A stretch of DNA of 42,138 bases from Gelidibacter sp038243395 (GCA_038243395.1 JBBSRC010000026.1:1-42138), one strand, 5' to 3'. Positions 25,284-35,158 are shown, counted from the first letter of the stretch. Made by a program: numbers and translations. The notes: generated by a model from the letters alone, not told the origin.

Positions 25284-25902
25284 AGTTAAATTCTTGTGGA
25301 GTTGATGCTTTTAAGGGGTAACGCTAACAAAGATAGAAATTTAACTTCTGAAAATTATTAAAATGAATTGTCTTTGATTTTACTAAGGCCAAAACCCATA
25401 TTAGAACTGAATTTTACTTCGTTTTTTCATTTAAATAATCGGGCCAATAATAGCGATGGTAATTTTACAAGTGCGATCACAAGTGTTGCTTTTAAAATGT
25501 GCATATTTAGTTTGGAATTCTGATTTTTTTTAATGTAAGTGTTTTACAAGTGATGCTCCTATGTTTCAATTAATTCTAATGAATTTGACTTCAATTTAAA
25601 TCTAAATCTAAAGTATTGCTTGTTAGTACCTCAAGTGTTAACCTCTTTTAGCAGAGATGACTTTCTGTAAGATTACAGATATCGTTCAGTTATAAAATGT
25701 TAGAAATGAAAAGATCTTTTGGACTGATTCCATATTACGAAGCCAGGTTTTATCGCATAACTTAAGATTTATTTATTTCCATCTTCATGGAAATCCTTTT
25801 ATTCTGTTTTTTTAAGCATCAAAAATTATTGTCTTATTTCAAGTAAAATTAAAACTACCTGCGAATGAGTTAGTTATGTATCTTTATTGAAAAGCTAAAC
25901 CT
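25284..25902. other. Gap of about 620 bases
   Basis: Holds the -7 box of the 50-residue gene (25328-25335, minus strand) and, at 25775-25794, a perfect 8-bp hairpin ATTTCCAT-CTTC-ATGGAAAT. The hairpin is followed by T-rich but interrupted sequence; it could be a weak plus-strand terminator. No gene is supported between 25340 and 25770. Confidence 0.4.
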
Positions 25903-27891
25903 ATGAAACACATCTTTACATTATTTCTTTTTATCTGCATTCCTAATTTGGTGCTTAGTCAGGTCGTTATTAATGAACTTGACTGCGATACGCAGAGCAT
26001 TGACGATAAGGAGTTTGTTGAACTTCTTTCGGAATCGCCTAATTTTCCTTTGGATGGCTATGTGCTAGTGTTTTTTAACGGATCAGCTTCTGGAGGAAAC
26101 AGAAGTTACATGGCATTGGATTTAGATGGGTATGAAACTGATATTAATGGATTGTTGCTTATTGGCAGCACTTTTGTTGTACCTACGCCTCAATATGTGA
26201 TTCCTATTAATGTCATTCAAAATGGAGAAGATGCAGTTGCTATCTACAAAGCAGACGACTTGGATTTTCCAGAAAACACCTTGGCTTATGTTGATAATAC
26301 TCTAATAGATGTTTTGATCTATGGTACTAGCGATCCCGATGCTATCGGTTTGTTGGATATATTCAGGGTATTTGATCCCAACATTCAACAGATCGATGAG
26401 GGGCCTAGAGATAATTCAAATTCCATTCAACGTTTTGTGGATGAGGATGGGGTGGTCTCTTATGTGGCAACAACACCTACTCCTAGACAGTTAAATGATG
26501 GGTCTGGAATTGAACTTAATGGTGTTTTTATCAATATTTCAGAAAAACAATATAATGAAGGCGACAGTTTTGATATCACATTTAATACCGAAAAGAGAGT
26601 CACAGAAGATTTGACATTTGTTCTAAGTTTAGATAATTATGGCTTTAATGCTTCTGACTTTACTGGTAATACATTATTAACAATTCCGCAAGGAGATAAT
26701 ACAGTAACGACTACCATTTCTATAATTAATGATGAAGACGATGAAGGTGACGAGGTTATGAAAGTTACTGTATCAGATTTGCCACCAACATTTTTGGTTC
26801 TGAATAATCATTTAAAAATAAGAGTTATAGATGATGATTTCACAATTGCACCGTTTGGAACACCGCTCAAACCTACCTACGGGATCGTTAAAAGTACAGA
26901 GCCCATTAATTATTATCACAGTTTAAATAATTTGACAGATACGAAATTAAGACAGGCCATCCAGGACATTATTGCCGAAGAAGGTGTCGTTAAGGCACAA
27001 ACCTATGCTGAAATGACTGAAATTTTGAAAGTAGCCGATCAAAATCCCGAACACAGCAATCAAGTCTGGTTGGTTTATTCTGAAGTTGGTCGTTCTAAAT
27101 TAGATTTTCAAAACTCTTCGGATAGTTTTAAGAAATGGAATAGAGAGCATACCTATCCTAGAAGAAGAGCAGGATATTATAGTATTAAATTAGATGAGGT
27201 CCTCGATGGGAAAGATGTTTTCTGGAATACCAATGCAGATTCCCTTCGGCATGGTAATAGCGATGCACATGCGCTTCGAGCAGCAGATTCACGTGAAAAC
27301 ACCAGCAGAGGCAAGAAACATTACGGACAGTACAAAGGACCAGCTGGAACTTCAGGTAAATTTAGAGGCGATGTGGCACGAGGTGTATTCTATTTAGCGG
27401 TACGCTATAATGGCCTTGAAATTGTGGATGGATTCCCAGAAGATACGCAAGGAGAGCTCGGAGATTTGGCAACTTTATTGGAGTGGCACCGAAATGATCC
27501 ACCGGATGATTTTGAAAGGAACCGAAATAATATCATCTATACTTGGCAAATCAATAGAAATCCGTTTATTGACCACCCTGAGTTGATCGAATATATCTGG
27601 GGGAATAAAGTAGGTCAAGTCTGGAATCAGGCTCTAAGTTTTGATGATGCGAATACAATGGGCGTTAAAATTTATCCAAATCCAACACGTGATCGGATTT
27701 CTATTTCAGGGATAAAGAGTGCTACCAAATTGGAGCTATTTACCATGGATGGACGTAAAGTGATGGTGCAGCTGTTTAATAAAGATCGAACATTTAACCT
27801 TTCTTCAGATTTAGGATTAGCAAACGGAATTTATGCGTTGCGATTAGAATATGAAGGACAAACCATTACGAAGAAAATTGTGGTCGAATAG
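25903..27891 (+). CDS. Secreted endonuclease I with Calx-beta and T9SS sorting domains
   Basis: 662 residues. Signal peptide (MKHIFTLFLFICIPNLVLSQ). Residues about 20-200: lamin-tail-like domain (VVINELDCDTQSIDDKEFVEL). About 205-315: Calx-beta-like domain (FINISEKQYNEGDSFDITFN, IINDEDDEGDE). About 325-570: endonuclease I (EndA/NucM) core with WNREHTYPRR and DAHALRAADSRENTSRGKKHYG, the His-metal region of this nuclease family. About 585-662: T9SS type A sorting domain (VKIYPNPTRDRISISG to GIYALRLEYEGQTITKKIVV). It is thus exported to the cell surface or medium, likely for DNA digestion and phosphate or nucleotide supply. It stands alone. Confidence 0.93.
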   Translation: MKHIFTLFLFICIPNLVLSQVVINELDCDTQSIDDKEFVELLSESPNFPLDGYVLVFFNGSASGGNRSYMALDLDGYETDINGLLLIGSTFVVPTPQYVIPINVIQNGEDAVAIYKADDLDFPENTLAYVDNTLIDVLIYGTSDPDAIGLLDIFRVFDPNIQQIDEGPRDNSNSIQRFVDEDGVVSYVATTPTPRQLNDGSGIELNGVFINISEKQYNEGDSFDITFNTEKRVTEDLTFVLSLDNYGFNASDFTGNTLLTIPQGDNTVTTTISIINDEDDEGDEVMKVTVSDLPPTFLVLNNHLKIRVIDDDFTIAPFGTPLKPTYGIVKSTEPINYYHSLNNLTDTKLRQAIQDIIAEEGVVKAQTYAEMTEILKVADQNPEHSNQVWLVYSEVGRSKLDFQNSSDSFKKWNREHTYPRRRAGYYSIKLDEVLDGKDVFWNTNADSLRHGNSDAHALRAADSRENTSRGKKHYGQYKGPAGTSGKFRGDVARGVFYLAVRYNGLEIVDGFPEDTQGELGDLATLLEWHRNDPPDDFERNRNNIIYTWQINRNPFIDHPELIEYIWGNKVGQVWNQALSFDDANTMGVKIYPNPTRDRISISGIKSATKLELFTMDGRKVMVQLFNKDRTFNLSSDLGLANGIYALRLEYEGQTITKKIVVE

Positions 27892-28121
27892 GAATCTGCT
27901 TATTAAAAGTAAAAATGCCTACATTATTTGAAGTGATCGATTATTCCGTTTTTACCTTACAACGGTCCTGAATTTGAGTTTAAGCCATCCGAGATTCATA
28001 CAAAGCTCCAAACTAAAAAACAAAGAACTATAAAATGGGTTTAATTGAGATCGGTTTTTATAAATTTATGGAGTTTTGCGTCGCTTATCTTTGTTGGTAA
28101 ACGTTTTTTATTCCGAAGTTG

Positions 28122-30761
28122 TTATAATGAAAACCTAATATTAAATAATACCTGAGTTGGTCTTAAATTAAAATTCGTTTCAATGTAGCTAAAATTATCA
28201 ATATTCACAGTTCTGTAATTATTGGTGTCAAAAATGTTTTTCCATTGTAATTCAAAATCTATATTTTTCTTATTCCACGTATAACGATAGACTATATCTG
28301 CAAATAGATTTTTTGCGTTTTCTGAGAATACATTGTTTTTGATATATTCTGTTTTTAAAGCAATGTATTGATTTTCATTTGGATAGATATTTATATTAAA
28401 CCTGTGAAATTGTTGTGTAATGGTTTGATTGTTTTGTCCTTGAATTTCATTGTTTGAAAATTGGAAAACGGATTCCAATTCTGTGTTTAACCAATCGGTA
28501 ATGTCTGTACCTATTTTGCCATTTAAACGCCAATTGGAATTAGATATATCTGTGATTTCTGCGTTTAAAATTTGTTGGAAATCTAGTAAACTATAATTTA
28601 CCCTTAAAGTAAGGTTAGTATTAAAGTCACTAAAATATTTACTGATTCTGGTCATGAAGTTATGACTGTATCGGTTGTTTCCTTGTTCAATAGCCTGTAG
28701 ATCAATAGCCCCGTTTTCTAAAATTTGATTATTATAAAGCAAGTTATTTTCGGAAATAGTATGACTATAATTTAAATTGAAAAACAAAGATTTTATCGGA
28801 TTTCTATAGCCTAAAGATGCAGAATAGCTAATGTTTTGTATTTCTGGTAAAGGTGCTTCTATACGCTTTATGCTTCTGTAATTTTGCAAAATGTAATTAT
28901 AATGTACTTGGTTTATTGTACCAAATTGTTGGCTCATTTTTGCTGATGTTCCAATTCGCCAAAAGGCGGTGAAATCGTAATTTAACGATAAGCGAGGTTC
29001 AAAAGTTATACGATCTAAATCTTGTTTTTTTTGTAAAGGTTTATCTTCCAATTGGTAGTTATATAAATTCACTGGTGTTGTTAATGACATACGCCATTTG
29101 CCTTTTTTGTATTGAGTGTTTAAATTGAAATAGACCTTTGAACGTGTCCAGTCTAAATTATTTTCGAATTCATTATTTCGAAGCGCATTGGATGACGTTA
29201 ACATAGCACTTTCTAAATTCTGTTTTTCATATAGAATACCCAGTTTGGGGCTAAAACTAAATTGTTTCCAGCCTTTTGTAAAACCTAATGAATTGTTGGT
29301 GTAAAATGTTTGTAAGTCTACATTCTGTGTTACTCGGTCATATGCATTACTGTCATTAAGTAAATCGTTAAATTGACCAGGATTAATAATTAAAGATTGT
29401 GGTATTTTATTAAAACTTATATAAGAGTTCAACGTTGCAATTTGTTTTCCCAATGAAAAAAATGATTTAAGGTCATTAGATAATTTAAAAAAACGATTGC
29501 TTAAATTTTGATTGATATTCTCAGTATTCAATTGAATATTACCGCTCTGACTGTCCCAAAACCTTTGGAATTGTAAGCTGTTTTTAAGGAAATTTTTATC
29601 TGTGTTTTTTTGGAGCGTTAAGTTAGTCTCTAAAGTATTTACATGAAGCTGATTGTATTTGTTTTCAAATAGAGAAATGGTATCATTTGCAATAAAAAAC
29701 TGCGTATCGGTATAACCGTTCTCTTGCTGATAATCATTAAGATACGATAGGTTTAATCGCAGCTCATAATCGTTTTTTAATTTATACAAATAGTTTGTAG
29801 TCAGTAAGTGGATGTTATTGTCTAGCCAACGTTCTTCCGAAAAATCTGGTACTTCTAACTGCTGAATAACTAACCAATCTTGTTTTTCATCATTGCGTTC
29901 AAACTGATCTAAAAGCTCATCAATAGTCAATGTTTTTAGTTGTGCTGCTACATTTTCGCCAGTATTGTTTGTTTGATAAGAGGTTAACATTTGTTGTTTT
30001 TTAGAAAACAACATAGGTGTTAAATTAACATCCCAAAGCATAGGGCTTAAACCGGCACCAATTTCCGCTTGCCCTGTAAACGTGTAACTGTTTTTGAGCT
30101 TAATATTTATGGCTGCCTGTTCTGAATATACTAAACTATCCAGTAGTTTTATGGGTTGATGATTCTCCAAAACTTGAACTCTTAAAACTTCCTTATGTGG
30201 CAAGTTGCGGTTAGCAAGGTTGTATTTACCTTCTAATAAATCTAAACCTTCAATATAATATTTGTTAATTGGTTTGCCCTGATACACTATTCTGCCATCA
30301 GATAGCACTTCAATTCCTGGCATGTTTTTAAGCACATCAGCTATGGTTCTATCTTGCTTTTTTGAAAAGGCATTTACCGAATAGCTAATCGTATCTCCTC
30401 TCCGGGTTATTGGATTACTTTTTAAGACAACTTCTTTTAATTCTGTAACTTCTTCGGTTAGAATATAATTTTTAGTCTGTGTTGTGTTATCAATAATTGC
30501 TGCAACAGCCGTATAACCCATTGATCTAATATTAAGCTTTAATTCATTTGCGTTACTTTTTAATGAAATTGAAAATTCACCATTTTTATCAGAAATAGCA
30601 TAGTTTAATAGGTTGTTAACATTTAATTCTGTTATGGTCACGCTTGCACCAGAAATCGGGTTTCCCTTTTCAGTTTTTAAGGAACCATTAATGCTGGTTT
30701 GTGAAAAACTATTGGAAAGTATCACTAAAAATAAGGTCACAGCAAAAAATAATTGTTTCAT
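28122..30761 (-). CDS. TonB-dependent receptor-like outer membrane protein
   Basis: 879 residues. Signal peptide (LFLVILSNSFSQ), a CarboxypepD_reg-like domain at about 22-105 (SINGSLKTEKGNPISGASVTI), a plug-like region (DTISYSVNAFSKKQDRTIADVLKNMPGIEVLSDGRIVYQGKPINKYYIEGLDLLEG) and a long beta-barrel ending in an aromatic-type strand (VLFNIRFSL). The plug is shorter and less typical than in SusC proteins. The subgroup that pairs with GLPGLI proteins shows this form. The start is 7 bases after the GLPGLI stop, so the two are translated from one transcript. Substrate unknown. Confidence 0.88.
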   Translation of the reverse strand: MKQLFFAVTLFLVILSNSFSQTSINGSLKTEKGNPISGASVTITELNVNNLLNYAISDKNGEFSISLKSNANELKLNIRSMGYTAVAAIIDNTTQTKNYILTEEVTELKEVVLKSNPITRRGDTISYSVNAFSKKQDRTIADVLKNMPGIEVLSDGRIVYQGKPINKYYIEGLDLLEGKYNLANRNLPHKEVLRVQVLENHQPIKLLDSLVYSEQAAINIKLKNSYTFTGQAEIGAGLSPMLWDVNLTPMLFSKKQQMLTSYQTNNTGENVAAQLKTLTIDELLDQFERNDEKQDWLVIQQLEVPDFSEERWLDNNIHLLTTNYLYKLKNDYELRLNLSYLNDYQQENGYTDTQFFIANDTISLFENKYNQLHVNTLETNLTLQKNTDKNFLKNSLQFQRFWDSQSGNIQLNTENINQNLSNRFFKLSNDLKSFFSLGKQIATLNSYISFNKIPQSLIINPGQFNDLLNDSNAYDRVTQNVDLQTFYTNNSLGFTKGWKQFSFSPKLGILYEKQNLESAMLTSSNALRNNEFENNLDWTRSKVYFNLNTQYKKGKWRMSLTTPVNLYNYQLEDKPLQKKQDLDRITFEPRLSLNYDFTAFWRIGTSAKMSQQFGTINQVHYNYILQNYRSIKRIEAPLPEIQNISYSASLGYRNPIKSLFFNLNYSHTISENNLLYNNQILENGAIDLQAIEQGNNRYSHNFMTRISKYFSDFNTNLTLRVNYSLLDFQQILNAEITDISNSNWRLNGKIGTDITDWLNTELESVFQFSNNEIQGQNNQTITQQFHRFNINIYPNENQYIALKTEYIKNNVFSENAKNLFADIVYRYTWNKKNIDFELQWKNIFDTNNYRTVNIDNFSYIETNFNLRPTQVLFNIRFSL

Positions 30762-30768
30762 TTATTGT

Positions 30769-31575
30769 TTAGTAACTTATTTCAATTTCATTATTCCTTG
30801 ATTTTTGAACTCTCTTTTGTGTTTCTCTTGAAGCGCCTCCATCTATTTCAATGCCCCTATGGCTCAATTGTGCAATAAAGTTTTTCTTGAATGACTTGTA
30901 GGAGGTATAAAATTCTTTTTTTGAAACTTTTATGCCTTTGTTCTTCTCAAAATCGAAATTCTTTTTTGTTTTCGTAAAAGACTCTAGTTCAAATGAATAC
31001 TGTTTCTTGACATCCTCAATTTTTACTATAAGACCAGGAAGCCCCTTAAATTTGTATGGACCGTCACTAATAGGTATTTCACTAGTGAACCAAGCATTAT
31101 ATTCCCTGCCAGCAAAAACAGTCTTGGCTAAAGTGCAGTTATAACCACTTATTTCTTGCTTTGTGTTTGTGATTTCCCAATTTAATTTTTCTTCATCTTT
31201 ATATATAAATTTGTCAGAAAAATAAGAGTCAAAAACTAGCGTTTCTTCATTGGTTTTCAGTATTCTAAAGTTGAAACGTGACCGTTTTTTTTGTGCTATC
31301 ATCATTGATATAGCAAGAGAAACATCTTTGTTTGTGCCTAAAACTTTTTTTAGAGAATCGTTGTATTTACCATTTACACTTTCAAAAAGTGAATATTTTT
31401 CACCTATTAATAACTCCATTTTTTCATTTTGCTTACTAGTTAAATCGGTAGAATCTTGTTGATATTCAAAATTATAAACAGCACTGAAGTTTGATGTATC
31501 CCTTAGTAGTTCTTGGGAATACAAATGTGGATTGACATAAAACATAATTGCAAATATTATCAATGTTTTTTTCAT
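30769..31575 (-). CDS. GLPGLI family protein
   Basis: 268 residues from ATG 31575, chosen because MKKTLIIFAIMFYVNPHLYSQ is a good signal peptide; a longer frame to 31650 adds a stretch without support. The signature GLPGLI is at residues 178-183 within SDGPYKFKGLPGLIVKIED, preceded by KTVFAGREYNAWFTSEIPI. The family is secreted or periplasmic, specific to Bacteroidota, of unknown function, and often encoded with a TonB-dependent receptor as here. Downstream of the blaI-M56 pair on the same strand with a 180-base gap. Confidence 0.92.
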   Translation of the reverse strand: MKKTLIIFAIMFYVNPHLYSQELLRDTSNFSAVYNFEYQQDSTDLTSKQNEKMELLIGEKYSLFESVNGKYNDSLKKVLGTNKDVSLAISMMIAQKKRSRFNFRILKTNEETLVFDSYFSDKFIYKDEEKLNWEITNTKQEISGYNCTLAKTVFAGREYNAWFTSEIPISDGPYKFKGLPGLIVKIEDVKKQYSFELESFTKTKKNFDFEKNKGIKVSKKEFYTSYKSFKKNFIAQLSHRGIEIDGGASRETQKRVQKSRNNEIEISY

Positions 31576-31754
31576 GATTTTTTTTATTATTAAAGTTAAA
31601 AAGCAATTACCAAGAATTTTGTAGATGAATAGGCTCAAGAACAATTTCAAAGAATGAATTATTTTATACTGTCAGATTGAGCGCAGTTGAAATCCTTAAT
31701 GGGTTCATAATTGATTTCTCGCATCTGCTCGATAAGATATTTTTTAAATTTCAG

Positions 31755-33415
31755 TTATTCCTTTTTTAACTTAATAAGGATCACTCCATTTTTACCTTTT
31801 TCTCCATATTTTTTGTGGCAGATTCATCTTTTAAAACATCGATAGACTCAATCGTATTTGGATTAATGGCTTCCATCTGATCTTTTGTCATTTCTTTACC
31901 GTCGATAATATATAAAACTGAATTAATATCATTTTTTTCAGCTTTCTCTTTTTTCAATGTCATAACGATTACCCCATCTTTGCCCTTTTCGCCATACTTT
32001 TTTATCGTATTTTCATCTTTTAAAACGGAAATAGATTGGATGCTGTTTGGATCAATGTTTTCCATCTCCTCTTTTGTGATTTCTTTGCCATCAGCAATGA
32101 TTAATGCTTTGATGACACCATTGTTGATAAGTTTTGTTTTGCCAGAAGTTACCTGAACAGAAGTCGGTTTAAAATCCTCCACCGTCAATTCATCATCCGA
32201 ACTTTGATCGGACGTTGAACTTTTTTGTTTCATATTAATGGCGTTGGTCGATGGGGTCAATGTAATTTCTATGGGCCTGATAGGTTCTGAGAGTTTCCTA
32301 TAATGAACTTTCTGTCCTTGAAATTCATTTTTTATTTTTATAGTGGTAATCTCATTTTTTGAATTGCGCTTCACATTTATGAAAATGATAGTGACGCCTC
32401 TCTCCGCAAGTTTATTTTCAATGAGATTCAATTCGTTGTCTTTGGAGTCTTTGGTTACTACAAATTTTAACATATTTTGTTGATCTGCAAAAAGAGTTTC
32501 TGAAACCTGATCAGTTGTTTTTGCAATAATTTCAGTGTTAAATGTTATGGCAAAAATGACCAATAACGGAACGATAATAGTGTACTTCCAAGAGCTCATA
32601 AGGTTTGATTTTGATTTGTGTAACATAACGATTCGTTTTTTTACCTGTCCGAATGAATTGAATAGCATAATTTGCTTTCCAGATATCTTAAGGCGGATTG
32701 TTGAATTATAAAAAGTATTGATGAGTGTAAGGTTTTGTTGAGGCAAACTGGTTTTAAGCAACAATTTTTGATAGCGTTCTTCACAATTTGTTTGTTTTTG
32801 GGTATCACGATCAGCAATAAACTCTAGATTTTGTTTGAGCGCTTTACTGTACAACCATATAAACGGATTAAACCAAAACAAGGCAGTAATAAGATCCATG
32901 AAAAGTACATCCATACTATGCATCTGTTTGGCGTGGACTTTTTCATGTTGTAGAATGAGTTCGAGTTCGTTCTGATTAAATTGACTCGGGTTATAAACAA
33001 TCCAATTAAAAAATGAAAAAGGTGTCGTACTTTGTGAGGTTTCTACATAAGTGTATTGTCCGATTTTTTTCTTACCATTCTTTTTGATAAGTGTTACTAA
33101 AGAAATGAGATGGATTGTTAATCTCCCCAAAAACAAACTCGCTCCAATACCATAAACCCAAATAAGCAAGGTGTTAATATCAAAGACTTCAAGAACATTT
33201 TGAGCGGTTGTGTCAATCATTGTCAATCCATCTAAAGACATTGGAGTGACTTCTACATAAATAGGGATTACCAGCATTGGAAGTAGAACAGCGGTAACTA
33301 ATCCAACTATTAAAAACCATCGGTTAGAATCAAAGAAGGTTTCACGTTGCAGAAAAATGATATAGCACACATAAAATATGACCATTAGAGCACTAGCTTT
33401 CAAAAAATAGTCCAT
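31755..33415 (-). pseudogene. M56 (BlaR1-like) sensor peptidase with two plug-like repeats; C-terminal frameshift
   Basis: Membrane metallopeptidase that in the BlaR1/MecR1 family cleaves its partner repressor. N-terminal membrane helices (about 5-22, 34-52, 80-108), zinc motif HEKVH (157-161) with the further acid in NLEFIADRD (E198), another helix about 278-293, then an extracytoplasmic part. The C-terminus holds two repeats of about 65 residues: DGKEITKEEMENIDPNSIQS.. VLKDENTIKKYGEKGKDGVIVMTLKKE and DGKEMTKDQMEAINPNTIES.. VLKDESATK. The second breaks off as NMEKKVKME. A one-base loss in an A6 run near 31810-31816 explains it: the +1 frame reads KYGEKGKNGVILIKLKKE and stops at 31755. As written, the protein ends at 31781 (544 residues). 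Only the last 15 or so residues are affected, so the peptidase may be functional. Confidence 0.8.
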
Positions 33416-33417
33416 AA

Positions 33418-33813
33418 TCAGTGGGGTTTGGTTGTTTTAGAATCGGCTTCTTCAGAGTTTTTGGACTCAATTAAGGCAATGATATCTTTTAGCTCTTCAA
33501 TACTTATTTTTTCTTCCTTTGCAAAAAAAGACACCACATTCTTATAAGAATTATTAAAATAATTTTCAATGGCCGTACTCATAAATCTTTTTTTATAAGC
33601 ATCCTTATTTACAATAGGGAAGTACTGATGCGTTTTACCATAAGCTTGATAACTGACATAACCTTTTTCTTCCAAGTTTCGAACAATGGTAGACAAAGTG
33701 TTGTAATGTGGTTGGTCTTCGGTAATTTCAGCAAGTATATCTTTCACGAAAGCTTTTTCAAGTTTCCAGATGATGTGCATAATTTCTTCTTCTTTATTAG
33801 TGAGCTTTTGCAT
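33418..33813 (-). CDS. blaI: BlaI/MecI/CopY family transcriptional repressor
   Basis: 131 residues. Winged-helix N-terminus (LTNKEEEIMHIIWKLEKAFVKDILAEI, then HYNTLSTIVRNLEEKGYVSYQAYGKTHQYFPIV) and a C-terminal dimerisation helix region, as in BlaI. It ends 2 bases before the M56 gene begins, the canonical repressor-sensor pair. No beta-lactamase gene is nearby; the neighbours downstream are GLPGLI and a TonB receptor, so the name only marks the family. Two dyads upstream (33881-33914) are likely its operator. Confidence 0.93.
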   Translation of the reverse strand: MQKLTNKEEEIMHIIWKLEKAFVKDILAEITEDQPHYNTLSTIVRNLEEKGYVSYQAYGKTHQYFPIVNKDAYKKRFMSTAIENYFNNSYKNVVSFFAKEEKISIEELKDIIALIESKNSEEADSKTTKPH

Positions 33814-33862
33814 AGACCGTCAGTTTTATGAATTTATTTAATGGGAAATATATTTATAAATT

Positions 33863-33870
33863 CAAATATA
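33863..33870 (-). promoter_or_regulatory. -7 element of the blaI promoter
   Basis: Minus-strand TATATTTG, perfect TAnnTTTG, about 50 bases before the blaI ATG and 10 bases from the nearer operator dyad. Confidence 0.6.
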
Positions 33871-33880
33871 ATTATTTATG

Positions 33881-33914
33881 TAGTTGTATAACTATTTTTG
33901 TAGTTAATTAACGT
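33881..33914 (-). promoter_or_regulatory. Double dyad, likely BlaI operator
   Basis: TAGTTGTATAACTA (33881-33894) and TAGTTAATTAACGT (33901-33914) are two palindromes of the form TAGTT-N4-AAC whose starts are 20 bp apart, two helical turns. They cover the expected -33 to -50 area of the blaI promoter. BlaI-type repressors bind such dyads as dimers. Confidence 0.7.
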
Positions 33915-34037
33915 GATTTTTAGTTTTCATTTTATTCAGATAAATAGGATAACATAAATAGTGGTAAAATTTAGCATTCCAATTCGCCATAATAACATCT
34001 TGATCTTAAATTTCATGAAATTCATAAACTTCAATGC

Positions 34038-34067
34038 TTTTGGCGTACTTCTAAAATAGTATCTTCG
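34038..34067 (+). promoter_or_regulatory. Promoter of the Ca/Na antiporter gene
   Basis: TTTTG at 34038-34042, a spacer of 17, TATCTTCG at 34060-34067 (one mismatch to TAnnTTTG). The ATG follows at 34085. Confidence 0.5.
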
Positions 34068-34084
34068 CAAATAAAATATATTTC

Positions 34085-35032
34085 ATGAGTTTAGTTTGGG
34101 TAATTTTAGGTTTAATACTATTGGTTGTAGGTGGTGAATTTTTAGTACGTTCATCGGTAGCCATGTCTTTAAAATTTAATATCTCCAAACTGGTTATTGC
34201 GATGACGGTCGTCTCATTTTCCACATCTGCCCCTGAGTTGTTAGTGAGTTTGCAGGCAGCTCTAAAAGGGTTTTCTGATATTGCCTTAGGAAATGTTATA
34301 GGGTCCAATATTGCCAATATTGGATTGGTTTTGGGTATTACAGCGATTATCTCCCCATTGACCATTAACAAGAATCTGTACAAACTCGATTGGCTAATGA
34401 TGATGTTGCTGTCTGTGGTATTGTATTTTCTTTTACAAAGTGGTAATGTTTTGGACAGGTGGGAAGGTGCTGCCTTGATGCTTTCTCTTATCATATTTCT
34501 TATTGTAATAATTAAACGATCTAGAAAGGCATCTAAAGTCGATGTTGAAGATGTTGATAAAACCCTTAAAGTTACGTCAGGATTTAAAATCATTGTTTGG
34601 TTACTTATTGGTGCCGTCGCACTTTATTTTGGGAGTGAATGGTTAGTATTTGGAGCTCGAGAAATGGCCACATCTTTTGGTGTCAGTGATCGTGTTATTT
34701 CTGTTACTATGGTAGCTATTGGCACAAGTGTTCCAGAGTTAGCGGCGTCTGTTATTGCAGCGTTAAAAAAGGAGCATGCTATTTCTTTGGGGAATTTAAT
34801 TGGTTCCAATATTTTTAATATTGCCTCAGTGCTTGGTATTACTGCGATGATCCAGCCGATTACAGTAAATAGTTCTCAAATATTGAGCAGCGATATGTTT
34901 TGGATGATGGGCTTTGCTCTCGTGTTGGTTCCTTTGGTCTTCTTGCCTAAAAAACTTCGAATTGGTAGAGTTAAAGGTTTTATTCTATTCGGATCTTATA
35001 TCGTTTTTGTTTTCATGGCATTTCGCGTCTAA
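34085..35032 (+). CDS. Calcium/sodium antiporter (CaCA family)
   Basis: 315 residues, about ten membrane helices in two inverted halves. The two alpha repeats are clear: SFSTSAPELLVSLQAAL with GNVIGSNIANIGLVLGITAII, and GTSVPELAASVIAAL with GNLIGSNIFNIASVLGITAMI. These hold the acidic ion-binding residues (PE in each half). Similar to YrbG of E. coli and to prokaryotic NCX. It exports Ca2+ in exchange for Na+ or H+. Divergent from the blaI-M56 unit, with 270 bases between them. The short acidic loop (VDVEDVDKTLK) separates the halves. Confidence 0.94.
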   Translation: MSLVWVILGLILLVVGGEFLVRSSVAMSLKFNISKLVIAMTVVSFSTSAPELLVSLQAALKGFSDIALGNVIGSNIANIGLVLGITAIISPLTINKNLYKLDWLMMMLLSVVLYFLLQSGNVLDRWEGAALMLSLIIFLIVIIKRSRKASKVDVEDVDKTLKVTSGFKIIVWLLIGAVALYFGSEWLVFGAREMATSFGVSDRVISVTMVAIGTSVPELAASVIAALKKEHAISLGNLIGSNIFNIASVLGITAMIQPITVNSSQILSSDMFWMMGFALVLVPLVFLPKKLRIGRVKGFILFGSYIVFVFMAFRV

Positions 35033-35122
35033 AAATAGGGGGTTGCTACCTTTAATTTCAAAAATTTCACGATCTAACCCCATTTTCTTCAGGGTATAGC
35101 CTTATTTCTTGTTGCTATTTTA

Positions 35123-35130
35123 TACTTTTG
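35123..35130 (+). promoter_or_regulatory. -7 element of the glutamine synthetase promoter
   Basis: TACTTTTG, a perfect TAnnTTTG box, 28 bases before the ATG at 35159. No well-spaced -33 box was found. Confidence 0.5.
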
Positions 35131-35158
35131 TTGCTTATAAATAAATAAATAGATAATT

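Noticed and set aside
31576..31650. Longer N-terminus for the GLPGLI protein
   Set aside because: The internal Met begins a standard signal peptide ending in SQ; the extra 25 residues lack support.
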